This document shows positions 7,478 to 11,640 of a DNA stretch of 11,640 nt, in pieces. The notes under the pieces are model-generated. The model was not told the DNA's origin. It was given only the letters and a program-made list of their open reading frames with translations, and searched no databases. Position 1 is the first letter of the stretch, and every line of letters starts with the position of its first letter. Source of the DNA: JANRIC01 sp033765345 (lineage in GTDB: Bacteria; Bacteroidota; Bacteroidia; Cytophagales; Microscillaceae); contig JANRIC010000213.1 of NCBI GenBank assembly GCA_033765345.1, forward strand, positions 1-11,640, read 5' to 3'. The position numbers and the translations under genes were made by a program.

Positions 7478-7528
7478 AATGCTGTTCGTTCAAAACAGTG
7501 GGCTGTGAAGACACAGCCCACGGCGACT
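7478..7528 (+). repeat. 51-bp interspersed hairpin repeat, copy 2
   Basis: Identical to 7322-7372, with the hairpin at 7498-7521. It is flanked by near-identical 10-base sequences AGTGTCTAAC (7465-7474) and AGTGTCTTAC (7529-7538), which differ at one position and could be an imperfect target duplication. Two tandem TTGTCCA heptads follow at 7543-7556. Apart from these repeats, the 7272-7593 gap holds no gene that I can support. Confidence 0.85.
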
Positions 7529-7593
7529 AGTGTCTTACTTAATTGTCCATTGTCCATTTCTCATCATATTGTACACATAAATATGATTTTCAG

Positions 7594-8763
7594 ATGATCC
7601 AACTAAAAAAATTGTTTCTAGCAGGTCTTTTATGTCAGTGCTTGAGTATGTTGGGTGCTGTGTATGCCCAGGTACAAGTCATTCAGTTAACTCCTGAGTT
7701 AATTCAACTCAATCAAAGGGATTTTTATATTGCTGAGGTGATTGACCAACGCGTTCAGCAAGATATGATTGGCTTTGTGCAGAAAGGCATGATGAATAAA
7801 AGGGTACTGGCTAATTTAGAACAGGGTGTTGCCAAGTGCCTGATGAATTATTTTAACTGGTCTTTGCCCAAAAAAGAAGATACACACAAAGCCATCATTT
7901 TAGCGGTATACCAACTTTATATCGGTGAAAAAACAGGTATGTTCAAAGAAACCGGCTGGGCAAAGGTATCGCTTGGATTTGGAATCAAAGAAAACGGGAT
8001 TTACAAAGAGCTTTTTAAAATCCATGCTCAAGTGGAAAACAATGGCTTGGATGTAACGGCTGCCCACCCCAATAGAATCAAAAAGGCAATTTTACAATGC
8101 CTTGAGGGTTTTGCCAGTCAAACTCCGCCTCCCCTAGAAAGTGCTGCTATGGAAGAAGATACCGAAAAGATCGAGGAAATGCCGGTACCCAATTTTGAAA
8201 ACATGGATTCTCCTTATGCCAAAGAAGCAGACATAGAAAACAGCATTTTTACTTGCACCTCTCGAAAAAAAGGTGTGTATAAAAACTTTGATGAATTTAT
8301 TCATAACAATCCTTCCACGTTGGATTTTCGGGTAGGTCTAAAAGAAGGTTTTTATGCCCAACTCTACGACCTTCAAAATAAACGCCTCAAAGATGCTTAT
8401 GGCTTTTGTGACGGCGAAAACCTGTATATCAATACCTCCCTCTATTCTATGAAAAAGGATTTTGTCAAAGTCCTAGAGGTAGGCAGGTATATCGCTTGGC
8501 TGGATCAATACTTGGACAATGACGACATCGTCATCAATGGCTTTTATCCATATGCTATGAGTATGAATCGCATGGATGTGGATTGTATCTTAATGACCTA
8601 CGATGCGGGTGTAATCGTACCCCTAAACAAAAGCGTGACCGAGCAAATCCTTCACGATGACCCCGAACTATCCGACTTTTATCAATCGATCTCTCTTAAA
8701 AAAGATGCTATGCTGCAAATAGAGCTGATCAAAAAATATAATAAAAAACATCCGGTGAAGTGA
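7594..8763 (+). CDS. Secreted protein of unknown function
   Basis: I do not recognise the family. The ATG at 7594 is preferred because it starts a clean signal peptide (KK at 5-6, hydrophobic 7-23, cleavage expected after VYA at 23-25); an in-frame TTG at 7543 would place 17 unlikely residues before it. The mature protein seems to have two parts. Residues ~26-175 (FYIAEVIDQRV..., IGFVQKGMMNKR) look like a soluble alpha/beta domain. An acidic, Pro/Glu-rich linker follows (~176-215). A second domain (~225-389) begins GVYKNFDEFIHNNP and contains DAYGFCDGENLYIN. There are no catalytic motifs and no lipobox or obvious T9SS tail. The product has 389 residues. It converges on rarA with only 5 bases between stop codons. 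Confidence 0.75.
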   Translation: MIQLKKLFLAGLLCQCLSMLGAVYAQVQVIQLTPELIQLNQRDFYIAEVIDQRVQQDMIGFVQKGMMNKRVLANLEQGVAKCLMNYFNWSLPKKEDTHKAIILAVYQLYIGEKTGMFKETGWAKVSLGFGIKENGIYKELFKIHAQVENNGLDVTAAHPNRIKKAILQCLEGFASQTPPPLESAAMEEDTEKIEEMPVPNFENMDSPYAKEADIENSIFTCTSRKKGVYKNFDEFIHNNPSTLDFRVGLKEGFYAQLYDLQNKRLKDAYGFCDGENLYINTSLYSMKKDFVKVLEVGRYIAWLDQYLDNDDIVINGFYPYAMSMNRMDVDCILMTYDAGVIVPLNKSVTEQILHDDPELSDFYQSISLKKDAMLQIELIKKYNKKHPVK

Positions 8764-8768
8764 TCTCA

Positions 8769-10046
8769 TTAATACCCGTACTTGTCTTTCCACAAAAATT
8801 TGAGGAATTTGCGTAATTCCTCTTCACGGGGATTTTTGCCGGGTTCATAGAGTTTTTGTCCGCTGATTTGTTCGGGGAGGTATTCCTGGGAGCTGAAGTT
8901 ATGGCTGTAGTTATGCGAATACGCATATCCCTGCCCATAGCCTGATTTTTTCATCAGGTTAGTGGGGGCATTACGCAGGTGGAGAGGTACGGGCAGGTCG
9001 CCAGTCTTGCGGACAAGCTCTTGTGCTTGATTGATGGCTGCATAGCTGGCATTGCTTTTGGGTGAAGAGGCGAGGTAGGTAGCAGTTTGGGAGAGAATAA
9101 TCCGGGCTTCGGGGTAACCCACAAAGGTAACCGCCTGGAAACAATTGGTCGCCATTACCATCGCCGTCGGATTGGCATTGCCGATGTCTTCGGAGGCGAG
9201 AATAAGCATTCTTCGGGCGATAAATTTGGGGTCTTCCCCTCCTTCTATCATTCTGGCCAGCCAGTATACGGCTGCGTTGGGATCGCTACCCCGCAGTGAT
9301 TTGATAAATGCCGAGATGATGTCGTAATGTTGTTCGCCGCTTTTGTCGTAGAGTGCAGTTTTTTGCTGGGCAGCCCTGATGACAGCCTCATCCGTGATTT
9401 GTAGCGTGTCATTCCCTTCGAGCGAATGGAGGGTTAGTTCAAAGATATTCAGCAATTTGCGGGCATCCCCGCCTGAGAGATTGAGCAAGGCCTCTGTTTC
9501 CTGAAGCTCGATCTTTTTTTCTTTCAAAATTTCATCTTCGCGCATAGCGCGCTCCAGAAGACCCAACAAATCTTCTTTTTCCAAAGGCTTAAGGATATAG
9601 ACCTGACACCGGGAGAGCAACGCCGAGATAACCTCAAAAGAAGGATTTTCAGTGGTAGCACCAATGAGCGTAATCGTACCTTCTTCAACAGCACCCAAGA
9701 GGGCGTCTTGTTGGGCTTTGTTGAAGCGGTGGATTTCGTCAATAAAAAGGATACTTCCCGGACTAGACTGTGCTTTGGCAATTATTTCGCGTACATCTTT
9801 GACTCCAGCACTGATGGCACTGAGTGTAAAAAAAGGTTTTTGAAGTGTTTTGCCAATCAGGCGTGCAAGCGTGGTTTTGCCTACGCCGGGTGGTCCCCAA
9901 AAAATCAGCGAACCGATATTCCCTGAGTGCAACAATTGCGAAAAAACGCCCTTTTCACCGATCAGATGCTCCTGACCAATAAAATTTGCCAGCGTATCGG
10001 GGCGCAGGCGCTCTGCCAGAGGTTTGAGGGAGGCGGTGTTTTTCAA
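8769..10046 (-). CDS. rarA: Replication-associated recombination protein A (AAA+ ATPase RarA/MgsA)
   Basis: This clamp-loader-like AAA+ ATPase acts at stalled replication forks. Visible motifs are PLAERLRPDTLANFIGQ (9-25), Walker A GPPGVGKT (51-58), Walker B LFIDEIHR (100-107), sensor 1 LIGATTENPSF (127-137) and the arginine-finger motif SALLSRC (141-147, R146). The C-terminal MgsA/RarA region includes DPNAAVYWLARMIEGGEDP and an ASEDIGNANP block. At 425 residues it has the usual length and looks intact. The start appears to be TTG (10044-10046): an in-frame TAA lies just upstream and no ATG or GTG occurs between that stop and the conserved N-terminus. It begins 5 bases after the stop of a small antitoxin-like gene, so translation may be coupled. 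It converges on the secreted-protein gene. Confidence 0.95.
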   Translation of the reverse strand: MKNTASLKPLAERLRPDTLANFIGQEHLIGEKGVFSQLLHSGNIGSLIFWGPPGVGKTTLARLIGKTLQKPFFTLSAISAGVKDVREIIAKAQSSPGSILFIDEIHRFNKAQQDALLGAVEEGTITLIGATTENPSFEVISALLSRCQVYILKPLEKEDLLGLLERAMREDEILKEKKIELQETEALLNLSGGDARKLLNIFELTLHSLEGNDTLQITDEAVIRAAQQKTALYDKSGEQHYDIISAFIKSLRGSDPNAAVYWLARMIEGGEDPKFIARRMLILASEDIGNANPTAMVMATNCFQAVTFVGYPEARIILSQTATYLASSPKSNASYAAINQAQELVRKTGDLPVPLHLRNAPTNLMKKSGYGQGYAYSHNYSHNFSSQEYLPEQISGQKLYEPGKNPREEELRKFLKFLWKDKYGY

Positions 10047-10051
10047 GTATT

Positions 10052-10273
10052 TTATTTGAATTTAAAGTGCAAATACATTTCTTGCTGAATATCCTCGTGT
10101 GAAATAACTCGATGATTAACTATATCTTCTTCGCTTTCTTCAATAGCTTTGATATGATGTAGTTCTTGCTCTTCTGTATAACTTTCTTCCAACTGAACAA
10201 ATGATAGTTCTTTTAATAAAGAAAGAAAGAATTCTTTTTTTTCTGATTCTATTTTTAAAACCAATGTATCCAT
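10052..10273 (-). CDS. Small antitoxin-like protein upstream of rarA
   Basis: The 73-residue, Glu-rich product begins MDTLVLKIESEKKEFFLSLL, a short strand-helix pattern seen in small Bacteroidota antitoxins. It ends with VISHEDIQQEM, resembling the C-terminal toxin-binding tail (ISHEEVM) of RelB/DUF2683-like antitoxins. This is pattern resemblance, not a family assignment. The usual downstream toxin gene is missing; rarA follows after 5 bases instead. It may be an orphan antitoxin left after toxin loss, or a small partner of rarA. The ATG at 10271-10273 lies 20 bases after a -7 box at 10294-10301. Confidence 0.65.
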   Translation of the reverse strand: MDTLVLKIESEKKEFFLSLLKELSFVQLEESYTEEQELHHIKAIEESEEDIVNHRVISHEDIQQEMYLHFKFK

Positions 10274-10293
10274 ATCTTTACTTAGTGTTTAGT

Positions 10294-10301
10294 CAAAAAT
10301 A
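10294..10301 (-). promoter_or_regulatory. -7 promoter box for the antitoxin-like/rarA unit
   Basis: On the minus strand this reads TATTTTTG, matching TAnnTTTG exactly, 20 bases before the antitoxin-like ATG. It would drive both this gene and rarA. No clear -33 TTG is seen at the expected spacing. Confidence 0.5.
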
Positions 10302-10309
10302 CTAAAATT

Positions 10310-10387
10310 ACTTAAGAATAGGCTTCATCCTCCACAAAATTATCTAAGGGCTAGAAGTCATTGACCGTATCTTCTAAAACACTTCCA
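10310..10387 (-). pseudogene. Possible decayed coding remnant
   Basis: On the minus strand one frame reads FGSVLEDTVNDF, stop, PLDNFVEDEAYS, stop. The spacing of FGS, DF, PL and F-x-E recalls the C-terminus of DUF2281-like antitoxins, or alternatively the GS...DxD motif of small nucleotidyltransferases. The frame is broken by stops and runs into the structured repeat at 10388 with no clear start. This is a weak call, based on pattern alone. Confidence 0.25.
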
Positions 10388-10496
10388 AATAAAAAGATAT
10401 TCTCCTGAACATCTAGGCGAATGCCTAAGGCCCTAGGCTGCCCAAGAAGCAAAAAATAAACCCGAAAGTCTGCATCTAGAGATTTTCGGGTTTTTA
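10388..10496 (+). repeat. Structured ~107-bp repeat, copy 1 (left of the toxin/antitoxin module)
   Basis: This is nearly identical to 11387-11493. In order it contains hairpin H1 (AGATATTC-TCCT-GAACATCT, 10395-10414, one A-C mismatch), hairpin H2 (TAGGC-GAAT-GCCTA from 10414), an A-rich spacer, and a terminator hairpin. Between this copy and the toxin/antitoxin operon, 10497-10600 holds no gene that I can support. Confidence 0.85.
10458..10495 (+). terminator. Intrinsic terminator in repeat copy 1
   Basis: AAACCCGAAA (10458-10467) pairs with TTTCGGGTTT (10484-10493), extended inwards by GTCT/AGAT (one G-U pair), and the hairpin ends in a T-run (10491-10495). The A-rich left side could also make it work on the minus strand. 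No intact plus-strand gene lies directly upstream. Confidence 0.75.
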
Positions 10497-10601
10497 TATA
10501 AAAATCTGGCTATTTTACAAAGAATAGAATACTTTGAAGTGATGCTCCGCAACGCTTCCAAGAGTGGTGTGATTTTGGATAAGATATACGAAGCATTAAG
10601 A

Positions 10602-10630
10602 TTGAATTTAACAAATTTTTGTTATTTTTG
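10602..10630 (+). promoter_or_regulatory. Promoter of the toxin/antitoxin operon
   Basis: TTG at 10602-10604 and the -7 box TATTTTTG at 10623-10630 are 18 bases apart, close to the Bacteroidota -33/-7 arrangement. Transcription would begin near 10637, giving a leader of about 10 bases before the ATG at 10646. Confidence 0.65.
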
Positions 10631-10634
10631 TTAA
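10609..10634. promoter_or_regulatory. Candidate operator: palindrome plus repeated half-site
   Basis: TAACAAATTTTTGTTA (10609-10624) is a perfect palindrome (7-bp arms, 2-base centre) lying between the -33 and -7 elements. Its right half is repeated directly as TTTTTGTTA at 10616-10624 and 10625-10633. Three half-sites over a promoter fit autoregulation by an antitoxin or complex (inference). Confidence 0.5.
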
Positions 10635-10645
10635 AAACGAACACT

Positions 10646-10879
10646 ATGGTTAAAATATCAATACAAGTAAACGAATCCCTACTCAATCATTACGGGTTGG
10701 AGGCTTTACAGGCTAAATTACAGAAAATCATTCAACTTGAGGAGCTTCATTTAGAAGGACAAAAAATACAGGATGCTTTGTCGGAATCTGAATTGGACCA
10801 TGATCAATTGTGGGAAGATGCACGGGCTGCTGCTTGGGAGGATTATAAAAATATTTTTTTAAAAGATATCTTACCCTAA
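10646..10879 (+). CDS. Small acidic protein, putative antitoxin of the PIN module
   Basis: The 77-residue product starts MVKISIQVNESLLNHYG, has a helical middle (LQAKLQKIIQLEELHLEGQKIQDAL) and an acidic, Trp-containing C-terminus (LDHDQLWEDARAAAWEDY). I do not recognise a named family. An upstream in-frame TTG at 10619 is rejected because it lies inside the -7 region; the ATG at 10646 fits a transcript start near 10637. The stop is 4 bases before the PIN gene ATG, the usual order and spacing of an antitoxin-toxin operon. No DNA-binding domain is obvious, although the N-terminal strand-like segment might serve, given the palindromic operator. Confidence 0.7.
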   Translation: MVKISIQVNESLLNHYGLEALQAKLQKIIQLEELHLEGQKIQDALSESELDHDQLWEDARAAAWEDYKNIFLKDILP

Positions 10880-10883
10880 CTGA

Positions 10884-11310
10884 ATGAAAAGATATGTGAC
10901 AGATGTAAATGTTTTGTTTAGTGCTTTGATGAGTGGAAAAGAATTGTACCTAAAAATATTTACAGAATTTCAGTTCTTTTTACCTGACTATGCGCTCTAC
11001 GAGCTTCAAAAGTACCAATTAATGATTTTAGAGAAAACTAAGCTCGATAGGCCTACCCTTCAACAATTCGCATTCGCTTTGTTTGAGAAGATTACAATAG
11101 TTCCTAATCTGTTAATAAGCAATCAAAGTTATTTACTTGCTTTTGAACTATGTAAAGATATTGATGAAAAAGACCTTACCTATTATTGCACTTGCCCTAG
11201 AAATGAACCTGATTTTCGTCACCAAAGACAAACTCTTGGTAGATGGGTTAAAGAGAAAAGATTTTAAGCAAGTTTTGCTTTTTTCGGAATTTTTAGATGA
11301 AATACTCTAA
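10884..11310 (+). pseudogene. PIN-domain nuclease (toxin-like), interrupted by a one-base frameshift
   Basis: PIN proteins are metal-dependent ribonucleases, often toxins. The first acidic residue is D7 (VTDVNVLFSALMSG), the second probably E40 (ALYELQKY), and others lie in CKDIDEKD (90-97). The frame beginning at 10884 reads 127 residues to a stop at 11265-11267, but its last ~27 residues (CTCPRNEPDF...) do not fit the fold. Skipping one T near 11184 moves into a frame reading IALALEMNLIFVTKDKLL and ending at 11308-11310. That gives a typical 141-residue PIN protein, including the final aspartate in TKD (D115). So the gene carries a +1-base insertion in TATTATTG, or the sequence has an error there. 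As written, the product lacks its last active-site acid and C-terminal helix and is probably inactive. Confidence 0.85.
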
Positions 11311-11386
11311 GTAAGTGAAATTTTCTAAAGCCTGGATATGACATCTCCGTTAGCTTAAATTTAGCGCAGCATAAATAATTCTAAGC

Positions 11387-11493
11387 AATAAAAAGATGTT
11401 CTCCTGAACATCTAGGCGAATGCCTAAGGCCTAGGCTGCTGAGAAGAAAAAAATAAACCCGAAAGTCTGCATCCAGAGGCTTTCGGGTTTTTA
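11387..11493 (+). repeat. Structured ~107-bp repeat, copy 2 (right of the toxin/antitoxin module)
   Basis: This second copy of the 10388-10496 element has H1 perfect here (AGATGTTC-TCCT-GAACATCT, 11394-11413), H2 (TAGGC-GAAT-GCCTA, 11413-11426), a spacer two bases shorter, and a terminator hairpin. It lies 76 bases after the repaired stop of the PIN gene. The 11311-11386 gap holds nothing recognisable. Confidence 0.85.
11455..11492 (+). terminator. Intrinsic terminator downstream of the PIN gene
   Basis: AAACCCGAAAG (11455-11465) pairs perfectly with CTTTCGGGTTT (11480-11490), with an inner TCTG/CAGA stem, and the hairpin ends in a T-run (11488-11492). It should end the toxin/antitoxin transcript; the A-rich left flank suggests it may act in both directions. 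Confidence 0.8.
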
Positions 11494-11505
11494 CTATACC
11501 TCCCT

Positions 11506-11640
11506 CACCTGACGAGAAGAAAAAAATACGAAAAAAAACTCCCCGTCACCTGACGAGAAGAAAAAAATACGAAAAAAAACTCCCCGTCACCTGACGAGAA
11601 GAAAAAAATACGAAAAAAAACTCCCCGTCACCTGACGAGA
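11506..11640. repeat. Perfect 41-bp tandem repeat array, running off the window
   Basis: Units start at 11506, 11547, 11588 and 11629, giving three full copies plus 12 bases of a fourth, with no differences seen. Each unit begins CACCTGACGAGAAG, continues through two A-runs and ends CTCCCCGT. Read on the minus strand, each unit junction forms CTTCTCGTC-AGGT-GACGGGGAG, a 9-bp stem with two G-U pairs, followed by eight T. This occurs at plus coordinates 11539-11560 and 11580-11601, and a third from 11621 is cut by the window end. These look like tandem intrinsic terminators for leftward transcription. Confidence 0.85.

Noticed and set aside
7543..7593. TTG start at 7543 for the secreted-protein gene
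   Set aside because: It would put 17 residues before a complete signal peptide and lies in repeat DNA; the ATG at 7594 is better.
10619..10645. Upstream in-frame start for the antitoxin-like gene
   Set aside because: It overlaps the -7 promoter box and palindrome, upstream of the expected transcription start.
10388..11493. Integron attC sites around a toxin/antitoxin cassette
   Set aside because: The flanking repeats do not show the expected RYYYAAC/GTTRRRY ends, and they carry a standard terminator; no integrase is visible.
11506..11640. CRISPR array
   Set aside because: The period is regular, but the whole 41-bp unit is identical; there are no variable spacers and no cas genes.

Overview
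The window looks like chromosomal DNA of a member of the Bacteroidota, most likely the Cytophagales or a relative. The base composition is moderately AT-rich and clear Shine-Dalgarno sequences are absent. Three separate upstream regions carry the exact Bacteroidota-type -7 box TATTTTTG (consensus TAnnTTTG). One gene encodes a DUF4105/Lnb-type protein, the lipoprotein N-acyltransferase family characteristic of this phylum. These are family-level arguments; no database search was possible.

Layout. (1) 1-2030: the 3' part of a large or toxin-like gene ending in a papain-fold (C39-like) peptidase domain, followed by a lipoprotein gene. Base composition changes sharply inside both genes (near 250 and near 1800), so an AT-rich module seems to have been exchanged between more C-rich flanks, as in polymorphic toxin/immunity loci. 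(2) 2090-4708, minus strand: ribD (riboflavin synthesis), followed downstream by an orphan Hanks-type protein kinase with a hydrophobic hairpin and a PH-like tail. (3) 4751-6708: an Lnb-like membrane protein and a convergent SAM-dependent methyltransferase. (4) 6918-7271: the C-terminal third of an aldo/keto reductase, a pseudogene. (5) 7283-7538: a repeat-rich spacer with two identical 51-bp repeats, each carrying a perfect 10-bp hairpin. (6) 7594-8763: a secreted protein of unknown function. (7) 10273-8769, minus strand: a small antitoxin-like gene directly upstream of rarA/mgsA, which appears to use a TTG start. (8) 10388-11493: a two-gene toxin/antitoxin-like module (small acidic protein plus PIN-domain nuclease) between two copies of a structured ~107-bp repeat that ends in a terminator. 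The PIN gene carries a one-base frameshift that cuts off its last acidic active-site residue. (9) 11506-11640: a perfect 41-bp tandem array whose minus strand forms a row of terminator-like hairpins and which runs off the window end.

The housekeeping genes (ribD, lnb-like, rarA) form no shared pathway. The accessory parts do share a theme: toxin-like genes with neighbouring partners, gene remnants, and interspersed structured repeats, typical of a region that gains and loses small modules.
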